A stretch of DNA of 64,000 bases from Akanthomyces muscarius (taxonomy: Eukaryota > Ascomycota > Sordariomycetes > Hypocreales > Cordycipitaceae). The notes under the pieces were generated by a model, which saw only the letters and a program-made list of their open reading frames with translations, was not told the origin of the DNA and made no database searches. Of the stretch, positions 33,013-43,800 are shown one piece after another. The stretch lies in NCBI RefSeq assembly GCF_028009165.1, contig NC_079241.1, positions 3,658,001 through 3,722,000 of the forward strand. Reading direction: 5' to 3'. Both the position numbers and the translations under genes were made by a program. Each line of letters begins with the position of its first letter. The stretch's first letter is position 1.

Positions 33013-34547
33013 TTACGGATTCGCCTTGACGCCCTTGTTCTGCGCGCCCATCACGAGGAACAGCTCGCCCGTGGCGTCGCTCGTCATAAACAGCCGGCCC
33101 TGCCTGTCGAGCAGCAGGCCCGCCGGGCGGAAGCAGTGCTTCTCGCAGTCGGAGTTGTCCGAGTTCCACATGAGCATCTCCTCGGCGTCGCCCTCGTGCG
33201 AGCGCTTGACGGGGTTGCCGTTGGCAAACGAGACGCGGCTGAGGCGGTAGCCGTTGGGCGGCTGGCGGTTCCTGCGATTTTGTCCAGTCAGAGAGGGAGA
33301 CGAGGCGGGCGCAAGGTCGCAAGGGGGACATGTATAGACTCACCAGCTTCCGTGGAACGCAATCAGCGCCGCGCTGCCGTCGTGCAGAAACTTGACGTCC
33401 AGCGGCGCCAGGTGCGAGCCAAACGTGATGCGCGGCGGCGTCGCGTGCCGCCGGCACCACAGGTCCGAGTACTGCGGCTGGTGGTCGCCCATGAACTGCG
33501 CGCCGACGGTCGGCTCGCGCGTGCCGCCGGCGTAGTCCTTGACGCTCGCCGTGTCAAACATGGACAGGCAGCCCGGGTAGCCAAAGTTGCGGCCGTAGTG
33601 GTAGCCGGCCGTGTCGTTGGGGCGTCCGTGAAAGTTCATCTCCTCGCCGGGGTTGCTGTTGTGGATGTCGTCGCCGAGACGCTTCATGTCGTCCAGGGAG
33701 TTTTCCACCGACCACTAGGTCCTCGCATGTCAGTTTGTGCTCCTTCGGAACATGTCACACGGCAAGCGACGCTCGGCCAGGTCAAAACTCACAATGTTTC
33801 CCGTGGTAGGGTCCTGACCCATGCCCACGCTGTTGCGCAGGCCCCAGCCCATCACGTCGCCTTCCGTGTAGTCCACGGCGTGCTTGCCGTTGACGAGGTC
33901 CGCGACGTGGAACACGCGCAGCTGGCTGCGGCCGGATCCAATGTCCGCGGTGCCGGGGTCCACGTTGTCGTTGGAGCCGCGCGTGACGAGCAGCAGGTCC
34001 GGGTTCTCGGGCGGAATGTACAGCGTGCGCGTGACGTGGCCCGTCTGGTTCATGCCCGTGATGACGTTGCGCGCCGGCCCGGCCACGCCCGTGGCGGCGT
34101 CGTACGTGTAAGCGTAGACGTCTGTGGACGACGACGCAAAGAGGGTCTTGCCGTCGGCTGTGAGGGCGATGCCGTGGTTCAACTAATATCGACTCATCAG
34201 TAAGAACAGAAAATTTCGCAGGATGTGAATTCTGAGGGTGGATATGTAAATCGGCGAAAGCGTACCGTCTCATCGACTACAAACTGGGTGCTGCTCTTGA
34301 CGCAGAGATCCATGCCCTCTGCGCGGTCAAGCTCGAGGCGCCGAAGCCCCTTGCCCTCGGCCATGAGGATGTTGCCCAGGGTGTCTTGCACAAGCTGCCG
34401 GGGCTGGCTGATCTGGTTGGTGAGAACCTTCCACGAGACGCCGTTGGCCGTGCGCGGGCTGGAGTTGGGCGCCGGCCCGGGGCAGGCCATGTCCGCCGCC
34501 GCAGCGGTGGCCGCAAAGATGACGGCAAGGGCTTTCGACAGCGACAT
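33013..34547 (-). CDS. Secreted AA12-type PQQ-dependent pyranose/sorbosone dehydrogenase
   Basis: Extracellular six-bladed beta-propeller quinoprotein oxidising sugars such as L-fucose or glucosone-type pyranoses; in fungi AA12 enzymes can pass electrons to cytochrome domains or LPMOs. Exons 34547-34266, 34182-33793, 33714-33344 and 33271-33013 give 433 aa, with introns of 83, 78 and 72 nt, all in phase. Residues 1-18 form a signal peptide (SLSKALAVIFAATAAAA). Family landmarks in order are QPRQLVQDTLGNILMAEG, DETLNHGIALTADGKTLFAS, GNIWSVENSLDDMKR, GEEMNFHG, HYGRNFGYPGC, APLDVKFLHDGSAALIAFHGSWNR and CFRPAGLLLDRQGRLFMTSDATGEL. The NHG motif, the FGYPGC block and the FHGSWNR loop match the metal/PQQ-site region of AA12. 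No cytochrome or CBM domain is attached. Function is by family; cofactor cannot be seen. Confidence 0.9.
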
Positions 34548-35341
34548 GGCTCTACTTGAATCAAGACGCGGTGCAGCACAACGCATATCTCAAAGTTGAT
34601 ATCAGCAAGACAAGATGATTGAGGGAGAAAAACAAGTCGTACACTACTGTCAGGAGAGCAGCAGACGGGCAAAGCGGGGAGAGACACAAACGATGTACAC
34701 TCTGCTGTTGCATTGTTCCCATCTAGCTAGAACATAAGTTCCTCCAGTCTGTCCCTCTCACAATGCGACGTTGGTCCTCTCGCACCATCCATATTGACCT
34801 AATCAGTTTAGATTGGCTTCCATTGGCAGGTGGCTAGCTCCCGTCGGCTTTAACGCAGGAAGCCCAAACAGGCAAGTCGCTGTAAGCCCGCAGATCTAGC
34901 GTCGTGTGCAATGTGGCAGCAGAGGGGCGAACGCGGGTTTCGCCCTCCCAGAGACAGACACCCTGCGCTGGGCATCCTTCTCTGGTCGGGCTGCATTCTG
35001 GCCTTCACCTTGTCTCGCTCATGGCTCGTGTGGTCTTGGGTCGTTGGCTGTGGCGGGCGTTCAGAGGCTAGGGATCGACTGACGCCAGGGCATCAAAGCA
35101 GCTGTTGGCTTGCTCTTTTGCACAACCGCAGCCCAAAGTAGTTGGCGGACAAACTACTCGGCCGTGAACTCTTCCAGCGCTACAAGGGCCTGGCGGCAAC
35201 AGGTATGTCCAGTTTTCCCCGCTGGCACTGCGCGGTGAGGTGGGAGTCGCCATGACGTCAGATCTTTCCATAGAGAATGCATGATTTGTTGTTGTCACTA
35301 TTTTTTTCCTTGTTCTTTTTTTTTTTTTTCGGGATTCGTTT

Positions 35342-35515
35342 ATGAGGCGCAATGATAAAACAGAGTCAATTTCACTCGAGGGCATTGATGATCCAACACA
35401 AACGATGCGAAGGAAAGCGGTAGCAGCGTACAATATCCTGCAGAAAGAGGTTGTTGCGCTGGGCAAGACCGACTTTGAGGACGCCTTCACGGCAAAGCAT
35501 CTTAACGGCGTCTAG
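35342..35515 (+). CDS. Possible 57-aa small protein
   Basis: A short open frame starting MRRNDKTESISLEGIDD encodes a balanced, charged, probably helical peptide (AVAAYNILQKEVVALG, then KTDFEDAFTAKHLNGV at the end). It lies just after a T-rich block that could be a leader or the polypyrimidine part of an intron. It looks more like real protein than neighbouring chance frames, and could be a complete micro-protein or the last exon of a gene whose upstream exons I cannot place. The opposite strand also has a 60-codon frame over 35372-35554, which weakens the case. No homologous family is recognised. Confidence 0.35.
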   Translation: MRRNDKTESISLEGIDDPTQTMRRKAVAAYNILQKEVVALGKTDFEDAFTAKHLNGV

Positions 35516-36392
35516 ACATCGGGTGGGCGCTTGGAATAGTACATAGCTTGCCAATCTTGCTCTTGAGTAACGCTGAGAGACGCCACAGCGCTTGCATCAC
35601 CAATGCACACAGTCTCGCAGTAACAAAGGACCTTTGCCGGAGAAAGACGTCGCCGACTTTAGGATCCTACAATTCTTCAGCCACTAATGAAGTACAAGTG
35701 AAACCACCTACGTGTTGTTGGACAAGGTCTGGGCTGTGAGCGGCCTTGGTTAGAAGTCAACTGTGATTAACCTAAATAGGCAAGGTTGGGGGGATTCAGA
35801 GACAGCCCTCATCGCGATGAGACACGGAATAACAGTAAAAGAAAACAATACGTCATCTTGTAAACATCTCCGTTCCTGACACTGCCAATCTGCTCTTACT
35901 GCCCCCAAAAAAGAAGGCTTTCGACACATACGGTTGACTTCGTGCAGAAAGTTTGTCCCCTCTTGGCAGGTGCTGAAGGCTCCTGATACGCAGAGGCAGC
36001 GATGCTCAGCACCTCATTCGGCCCGCCAAGTTATACGCACGGCGAGTGCTTCGTTGTAATAAGATGTGTATTTGTAACAAGTTTTATTCATGCTCTGTTC
36101 ATCTTCCGCCGCCATCCATATTGCGCTTCTGCTTCATGCAACACCGCGCTGGAGGTGAAATTTTCCAGGACCAACTAATATCCAAAATAAAACAAATAGT
36201 ACAAAGACTCATAACATGTCATTCCACTATCCCGATATATGCCAGGGTAGGGCGTCATTAATGGTAGAAAGGGGAAAGAGCGTAGTTCTTGCCATTCAGG
36301 CTAGACACAGATAAGGAAAAGGCTTTCAAAGTCATGAAAGATCGTGAGCGCATCAAGAAACGGCCGAGTTGGTTGTATAGCTCGTTTCTAAA

Positions 36393-36416
36393 TATGCTGG
36401 TGCCGGCACCAGCATA
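36393..36416. repeat. 24-bp perfect palindrome
   Basis: The sequence TATGCTGGTGCC followed directly by its reverse complement, with no spacer and no mismatch over 24 bases. It sits 120 bases downstream of the stop of the PH-domain gene (read on the minus strand), in intergenic DNA. Confidence 0.9.
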
Positions 36417-36535
36417 CGATACTGTTGGGGATTCGTATGATAGCAACGATGATGCGATAATAAGACAACAGATTCTTGGAATGTAAAGATTTGGGTCCGG
36501 TGACGGTCTTGGTCTAGTAGTGTGGTAATTTCACA

Positions 36536-39073
36536 TTACACCCGCAGGGATGCAGTTGGGGGGAGAGGGGGCAGCTCTCGCAGTGGTGGGGGGACTGGAG
36601 GGGGCATCATATGTGGCATGCTCCGGCGATTCAGAACAGCTCGTTCCTTGTCCGTCTTCGGGGTAGTGGCGGCATCTGGCAGCGCGGGGAGAGGACCAGC
36701 AGGTGGTGGCGGCATGGGCGGTAGAACCGAGGCTGGCCGATGTTCATCCGAAGACGAATGTCGGCGGTGTCCCAGCGCGGTGAAGCCGGTGTTTAGGCTG
36801 GCTCGTCTCGTTTCCTGCTGTGGTGCAGGCGGCTCAGAAGGAATTGATCCCATGGTTGATTGGCGACGAGATATGTTTCGGTTCCAAGTAGAGATTGGCA
36901 GAGTCAGTGGTTCATGGGCCACGGTAGAAAGACGCTTTGAGGCGCGGATGGCCCGCATATCAAAATCCGGGCTGTTCCTGCGCATGCCGGCAAGTGGAGG
37001 TCGGGCTCGGCGCGGGCTGATTCGGTAACTGGGCGAGGGCGATGTGATAAGGTCGCTGCTGGCCAAGCTAGAGCGGGGAGAGGTCATGTCAGATTTGACG
37101 TCCGCAGAGCTGCGGGGGCTGTGTCGTCGAGGATGGCGCTGGCGCTGCTCTCTGGCCTGCTCTTTGACGGGAGACAGCCCTTGGCGGCTGGTGCCGTCGG
37201 CAGTGGGTGGCCGGACGGGCAGCTCGGGTCTGGGTGATTGGTGGTCGGCAACCATGGAGAGAGGTCGCGAGGATCGCAATGCGGGGGGGGGTTTTGATCG
37301 AAGAGAACGCGAAGCAAAGGTGACGGTGTTTGGTGAAGGGGGAGACTGCGAGTTGGAAGAGTTGATGCGAACATGAGAAAATCGTCGGGTTGATGACTGT
37401 GGTACGCTGAAATTGGGGGCAACGAGCCCCGTGGGAGACTCCAAGGCCTCATTTGGCATGGGCAGGAAAGGATCTTCTGATTGGGAGTTGCGATGGTCAG
37501 CGCTGACGTCAATGAACAGACCGGCATTCTGCATGGTGGAGCGTCGGCTGGCAATGACAGATGCATTGGGGCGAAGCTTAGCATCAGCTTTCTTTGAGCC
37601 GTGAGAATATTCGAACGAATCACAGGTTTCGGTAGAGTCACGAGGAAAGGCATCGGCGATCGGAGAGCGCTCTGGGGAAGAGGCAGCAGACGTTACCGCA
37701 GTTCGCCTATCAGCAGAAGCAAAGGAAAGACGATTCCCGTTACTGTCCCGCAAGTTATCGAGCTGCCTGCCGTCCTGGGACACGACGCTGTTGGTCGTCG
37801 AGACCTCGTCGAGGCTCTGCTCTCTGCTGTGGTGAAAGTCGCCGACTCTCAGTGTCAAGTCGCAGTCGCTGCTGCTTCCTCGGCGGCTGGGGTTCGTAGA
37901 GGAGAAGCGCATCAAGTCTCGGACGACAATGGCTCTGGGTGCTTGTCTCGGAGCAGCAGGACGTTCAGGTACGCCGGTTTCGGACAACTTGCGCTTACCA
38001 CCGAGCTTCTCGATTTCGCCGCGAAGAGTAGCCATCCAGCTGTCCAAGTCACCGGGGCTCTCGAATACCATCAAGATGTTGGCAGTTTCGCGCTTCTCTC
38101 CTGCGAGAATTGACAGCTTGGATAGGATTGACTTTGTTTCGTTGACGGGGTTGACTGCATTTAGTTCCGTGGATGAAGAGACTTGGAGTACCCAGTGCTG
38201 TCCAGGAATGGAGTCCGTAACGAAGGCAGCAGAAGTGTGGCTCAGCTTGAGGACTTTTTCAGGTAAGCGATCATAATTGCCTGCACCAGAATATTGTAGT
38301 AGATGTCCTGAAGTAGTCAAGAGATAAATTTTGGTGGTCCATTGCAGGTTAGACAGAGATGGGTTCTTGCCGTGCTTCTTCTTGGTCTTTTCTTTCGGGT
38401 TGCGCTCCTCCATGGTCAGCTGCTCAGCTGCAAGAGCGGCCGAGATATTCCTTTCGTGAAGCCGCAAAACCATTTCTGTCGACATGGTAACGGCAGGTAG
38501 GGTCGCCTGACGAATAGTTTGCGGGAATGCCTTGAAAAGCTGTGGCATTTCCCAAGCAGCAAGCGACTCGTGGGATGTATTCTCCTGGATGGAGGCCTTG
38601 CGGCCAGGCACTGCGGGATTTACAGCGTGGCTTTGGCGCCGAAGAGATCGGGCTCTTGGGACGGAAGATGCCCTCTTTGCAGCGGCGGACAAGTTACGTG
38701 CTGGTTCTGGTAAAGGAGGGGCGTGGACGTTCGAAGCATTGCCGTTGTCTGTCGAAGCGGTATGGGGTGTGCGCAAGTCTGACTTTGGGGCGTTCTGGGT
38801 AGTTGCTGAGGGTTCGGCCTTGTCCTTGCTCAGCTTTGAGCGGCTGAATATGTGACGAAGGCTTCGCTTGGATGATTTGGGGGCGAGCGGCTGCTGTAGT
38901 GACTGTAACAACGGTTGGGGCGCATACTGCAGCTGTGGCAGAGGAGGCTCCTCCTTCTGGGCCGGCTGCTTGAGAGCATCGGCCAGGTAGCGATTGGAGC
39001 GGCGAGACCTCAGAGAAAGATAATGCGAAGGCCCGCGTGTTTCGGTGCCGGCGGCGGCCTCGTCGGGAGGCAT
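36536..39073 (-). CDS. PH-domain protein, largely disordered, 845 aa
   Basis: Probably a membrane-lipid or cortex-associated adaptor; exact role unknown. The single-exon frame encodes 845 aa. A pleckstrin-homology-like domain occupies about 243-358: QWTTKIYLLTTSGHLLQYSG begins the first strands, HWVLQVSSS lies in the middle, and the closing helix contains DLDSWMATLRGEIEKLGG with the expected Trp345. The N-terminal 200 residues carry SHYLSLRSRRSNRYLADAL and basic SKRSLRHIFSRSKL. Everything after 370 is Ser/Arg/Pro-rich with many RRxS-type phosphorylation-like sites, and the end is a proline-rich tail (MMPPPVPPPLRELPPLPP), a possible SH3/WW ligand. The start is followed by a region found near the N-termini of related fungal proteins. 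The PH call rests on pattern alone. Confidence 0.85.
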   Translation of the reverse strand: MPPDEAAAGTETRGPSHYLSLRSRRSNRYLADALKQPAQKEEPPLPQLQYAPQPLLQSLQQPLAPKSSKRSLRHIFSRSKLSKDKAEPSATTQNAPKSDLRTPHTASTDNGNASNVHAPPLPEPARNLSAAAKRASSVPRARSLRRQSHAVNPAVPGRKASIQENTSHESLAAWEMPQLFKAFPQTIRQATLPAVTMSTEMVLRLHERNISAALAAEQLTMEERNPKEKTKKKHGKNPSLSNLQWTTKIYLLTTSGHLLQYSGAGNYDRLPEKVLKLSHTSAAFVTDSIPGQHWVLQVSSSTELNAVNPVNETKSILSKLSILAGEKRETANILMVFESPGDLDSWMATLRGEIEKLGGKRKLSETGVPERPAAPRQAPRAIVVRDLMRFSSTNPSRRGSSSDCDLTLRVGDFHHSREQSLDEVSTTNSVVSQDGRQLDNLRDSNGNRLSFASADRRTAVTSAASSPERSPIADAFPRDSTETCDSFEYSHGSKKADAKLRPNASVIASRRSTMQNAGLFIDVSADHRNSQSEDPFLPMPNEALESPTGLVAPNFSVPQSSTRRFSHVRINSSNSQSPPSPNTVTFASRSLRSKPPPALRSSRPLSMVADHQSPRPELPVRPPTADGTSRQGLSPVKEQAREQRQRHPRRHSPRSSADVKSDMTSPRSSLASSDLITSPSPSYRISPRRARPPLAGMRRNSPDFDMRAIRASKRLSTVAHEPLTLPISTWNRNISRRQSTMGSIPSEPPAPQQETRRASLNTGFTALGHRRHSSSDEHRPASVLPPMPPPPAGPLPALPDAATTPKTDKERAVLNRRSMPHMMPPPVPPPLRELPPLPPTASLRV

Positions 39074-40567
39074 GGTAGAAGACGGATGTGCGTATGCGAA
39101 GCTTGCTGATTAGAAGGAAGTCTAATGTTGGTGAAAAGGAGCAAAATCGCCGGCTATGAATGCAGAGGCGGCGCAAGCACAACAATGAGCGAGGGTTCGG
39201 TTGTTGACCGTTGCAACCATGGCAGGGCAGGTAAGCAAAGAGCCAGGTGTCAGGGCGAAGCCGGGCGAGTGGAGGGTGATGGGTCGAGGTTTAAGACAAT
39301 GACTCAAATATAGGCGAGGGTCGAGGTGATGACGGCAAAACAATGCGAGCAAGACCGCAATTTGAAGTGGGCATGCAAGAAAGAGGCGGAGAATTAATTA
39401 GTTGGCCAGTATATCAATTGGCAGAAGAGAGCGGCGTCATGTGAGAGCGCAGGACGACGGGACAGATATGGAGTATAATCGTGAGAGGCTGCGAGGCTGT
39501 CAAGGGCGCCGTGTTGGAGGATGACGAGGATGAGGAGGAAGAGTAGGATGAGAAAAAGAGTGTGACACGTCGAGGAGCAGATTGACGAGAGTACGACAGA
39601 AAAGCAGAGAGCATATGATACATGGAGGCGGCAGGGTGTAAATAAGATTCGGCGAGGGTCGCGCAGGACAATGGGGAATGCGGCGGGCAACGGGCGATGG
39701 GCGAGTTGGCGTTCTGGGAGCTAGCATACTGGTCAGTGGTAACTAGCAGGAACCAGGAGGAGGAGCAAGCGAACGGGCGAGCAACAACGCGTAACAGTCA
39801 ACCAGGGCGACCAGGATAGGGTTAGTTGGGCCATGAGTCCACGAGCTAGTGGTCGATGGGGCGGAGGAGGGGGCTCGGGGGCGTGCGAGGACCTGGGCAA
39901 TCGTGGATCAAAGTTTTGCGGGTGGATAAGGTGGATAGAATGGCGCGGATGGATGTGACGGGCGTGTGGGTGGCATGATGATGGGCGACGAGGCTTGGAT
40001 GTTGGTGGTGATGGTGTTTGTGGTGCTGGCCGGAGTGGGCTGGGAGTTGTACTGAGGACCTGCTACCAGTGTCCCGTAGGATTTATTATGGCAAGATGGT
40101 AGGCAGGTACCTATGGGTAGGCTGTGAGCTGGCCCCACTAGTTGGCCCCTAGAAAAAGGGCGTTTATTAGGGGCTTACAGCGCTGGAAAGGCGCACCTTG
40201 TGCCTGTGTCTGATTACGGTATTACCAGTACTGGTAGGTAGCTGTTCCTGGGGTGCCTTGAACACGGATCGACGCCGAGGAACCTGCCGCGAACCTTGCC
40301 CGACAACCTCGGCGGAGAGCGGTGGGGAGGGCATCCAGTCGAGAACAATTGCCCAAAAGGACAAAGGAAATGCTCCAGTTTTGCACTGCAAAGGGAAAAG
40401 GGCATGCACCGAAACTTTGCGTCGTGGTGCCAGGATTCGGCGTCAGACAAAAAGGGTGCCATGTGTCTGGTGTCATTGTCAGACAAGGCTGCACATGCGA
40501 CCACGGTGTCCTTGAACGGACCGCGATTAGAAAAAAGTAAAAAAGTACACTGTCACGAAAAACGACG

Positions 40568-40588
40568 AAAAAAAAAAAAAAAAAAAAA
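40568..40588. repeat. Poly-A homopolymer (21 A)
   Basis: Uninterrupted A run in the gene-poor interval, next to GAACGGACC...AAAAAAG sequence. No target-site duplication or element is visible beside it. Confidence 0.8.
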
Positions 40589-40772
40589 GAATTGGCAATT
40601 TAATTGACGCGAAAAGCAAAGGGTGGCAGTGTGTAATTAAACGGTCCAACGATAATGGGATGAGATTAACATGAAATGGGCTGCCATGCGCCTGCGTTGG
40701 AAGGCTTGAAGCCGTCAAGCCCTGAAGCCCATGCGCAGTCGTTGCAGGGGTCTGCGACCACTGTGGTCGGGC

Positions 40773-40817
40773 AGGGGCAGGGGCAGGTACAGGGACAGGG
40801 AGGGGCAGAGACAGGGG
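40773..40817 (+). repeat. G-run block with G-quadruplex potential
   Basis: Repeated AGGGGC/AGGGAC units give at least six runs of three or more G within 45 bases, with loops of 1-7 bases. This satisfies the usual G3+N1-7 pattern. Adjacent units look like slipped copies of a GGGGCA hexamer. Confidence 0.7.
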
Positions 40818-43800
40818 ACAACCTAGGGACATGGCCGATGGAAGTGCTGTCACAGCGGGCGATTGCAGCGAGAGCGTGGCCGATGCCGCGAGGGAGGGCC
40901 TAACTTGTTATTATTTAGGACCCAGCAGCTTGGTGTGGCATGACTACCAGCAGGGATACTCATCGACTATTGGTACTGAGTATCCGTACTGGTACCAGTG
41001 TCAGTGGTTGAGAATACTGGCAAGGCGCAGTGAGTCCAGGCCAACGGCCTTGTTCAAACTACTTGCTCGGTTTTGCAATACTGAGTAAAGGCGTTCGTTG
41101 ACGAGGGAATGCACAGCCCGGATCTCTACACAAGCAGTGCGCGGCGGCACAGACAAACGAGCGTGTCGACGCCGAACCTGAACCTGCACCTGCATATCAG
41201 TACGGTAACGGGCCCAAGGAGTGCATGTCTCGCTGCTGCATGCATTACAATTTACCAGCAGCGCATTGTTGCCAGTAGAGGTTAGATGAGTATTACTTGT
41301 CCTTGGCCCGCACTGTCGTACGTATCCATACGGGGTGCATATGTGCGGTGCCCATCCGTACTGGTGCTGGTAGTCATCCGTACTGGCACACATCATATGT
41401 GCCAAATGTGCCGGTGCATGTTTTGTGCTTGCACCGCCGACCGTATGTACCAGTGCCGTACCTGCCTTAGTGCCCGCTGCACGCGTTGCCTCCGCCTCCC
41501 TCGCAGCCCTTCCCGACGTCGCGTCTTGATTGTGCGTATCTCCTCTCTCGCTCGTTTGCTCTCCATTTCTCTCTTTCTCTCTCTCTCCTGTTCGACAACT
41601 GCTCACTTTACATCATTCTCATTCTCATTTGCGTTTTGCCTGCCCCCGGCAAAGATGACTAGCACCGTTTTTTTTCTTCCTATCAACGCACTAAAAAAAA
41701 AATGTACAGGGATTCAAGCGCAAATCCTTCCCCCCAGCGCGTTCGCGGCCCTGCTCAAGTCAACTCCGGGCCCCTCTTCCGGAGGCGTCCGCCGGCTCCG
41801 CTCCATCACCACTCGTCACATGGCGCTAGACCAAAAACCGACTCCAATGCCCCCATTGTCCTCTTTGCCGAGAGAGCAATTTTCACCAGCCTGCTCCAGT
41901 CTTCCTGGATGCGACGCGTCGCTGCCCATCGCGATGCATCCTCTGGGGCGGCTGGAAGGAGGAAGAACACGGGACCAGAGACCTTGGACGCTGATGCATG
42001 CAGCTCTCCAGCTTTTCGTCTGGAGTGCAACGGTCCAGCTCCCCATGCAAACTCTCCGTACCAGCCATCGTCATCTTCTTTACAACTTTGAAAGCAACCA
42101 CACAAGAAAACTAGTATCGCAACTCTCCTTATCCAGTTGTGGCTTTCTATCCGGCCCGCCCGCTCACACTGTGCAGCACCGCTTCGTATTGCCGGACTTT
42201 AACTGCGAGCCCATGTTCTGTCGTCCTTCTCCGCAGATGCCCCAACTGCACCACTCTACGAAGCTAGTCTCGCGCACACGTATTTTCCTCATGTGTAATA
42301 ATAAATCCTGGATGTGTACTGTGGACAGGCGATATACGAAGTCGCTACTCGGCCCATTACCGAAGCTCTCCGCATCTTGACTTCGTCATTCGACAATCTA
42401 TAGTCTGTGCTGCTCTGCCGGCTCTTACAAGCCTCTTATCACAAACCTTCTACTCCGTCCTCTTGGCTCACATAGGACAGCTTTGCCCACTACGGAACAT
42501 ACCTGACCGGCAGCTCTTTTTTGTTTGCGATCAAGCTTGCCCCATACGAGAGCCTGGTTCGAGTCAAAATGCTTCATTCGCACCAATTCTCGCACTTGCG
42601 CTGCTAGCCTCCAAAGCTCTTGGCGCCACAGTTGGGGATCTTACGAGTCAATCCTCTGGCTACTCCCGCGGCGAACTGACCCAAAAACTAATCATCCAGA
42701 GTTGTGCCCACTCATGCCCATGCCCGTCTCCGACAAATCTCGCCCACCAAATCTGCGCTTACATGTTGCTTCGCGCAGGTTTTCGCACCTCGCAACCCGA
42801 AATCGATCTTGACCGATCATATTGAAATCTCGTCTCCTTGTTTCAATCTTTGCTGAACAGCCCCTGTCAAGTACCGACACGCCGGTCCTCGGTTGTATGC
42901 TAGGTGGACCGCATTGGCTTGAGCGCCATTCAGCGTACGGAGTACTCCGTACTTGCTCGCTATAAAACTCCAACAGTATTACCATATTTTGCGAACAAGG
43001 ATTCTATATTTGGGACGCGAGAAGCTGGCCATGTAGCTATCAACTGTCATTTCCGACCACACATGTTGACATGCCATGAATAATTATCGCTGCAGTGGCT
43101 TTTTACCTTTGAGCTCCATTGCGCTCAGGTCGCCTCTACAGGGGTCAGCACCCGTTCTCACTGGAGTCCAGGAGACTCACCGGCAAGAGATGTGTTTCAG
43201 AACTGCAACGCTTCCTGTCTTCTTTGCGTGCGCTGCTGTCGAGACGGGAGCTGTGCGTGCCTGACCACCTTGGGCTTGCCAACTGACGATGAAACACTTT
43301 CCTATGCCTTGTCCTCCACAGAACAGGCGATCACGGTGAACGGGGAGTCTCGATATCATACCCCAAAACGTTCTGTCCACTTGGTCAGCGTCTGGGGGTG
43401 CCAAGACGAGAAGCCAACTATGTAACAACTCTGGCTCAGTCAATTCATGTTTCTGTCACCAAATCTCACGAATCGCTCACACTATCTTGCGTTATCAACA
43501 TCTTCACCAATCGCTGTGTTGCGCAACTCGGCGCTTTAAGAGACGAACTTGGACCGCCCCCCGCTCCGCGATTATTGCAACATGCTTTATTAGCTAAATC
43601 TATGCAATCCAGCTCTTTCCCGTGTGCTCGGCTGATGACCGGGCCGGCCTCGTCTGCCCGTCCCAGGTAGCCTGCCGACCTGCAGTAATAGAGTATGTCT
43701 GTGCGCCGAGCGGCCCTGCACATAGACCAGACACGCGCGTTCTGCACCCCAACGGCAGATGCACGTCCACAGTCTGATCACGAGTCGACATGAATTACCT

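Larger units (their letters stand above)
34548..36535. other. Intergenic 2.0 kb with a small ORF and a 24-bp palindrome
   Basis: No large gene is visible. The stretch holds a 57-codon frame at 35342-35515, a T-rich block near 35317-35329 and a perfect 24-bp palindrome at 36393-36416. The other frames are short and show no family features. Confidence 0.5.

Noticed and set aside
33001..34203. 400-codon plus-strand frame over the AA12 gene
   Set aside because: Antisense to a four-exon gene with clear family motifs; composition is Arg/Val/Ala-rich.
41286..42380. 364-codon plus-strand frame
   Set aside because: Biased Cys/Ser/Leu/Arg sequence without domain, signal or conserved motif; splice-like pieces in another frame are equally plausible, so none is called.
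42550..42570. tRNA-like T-loop GGTTCGAGTC
   Set aside because: The flanking bases do not form a T stem or acceptor stem, and there is no anticodon arm.
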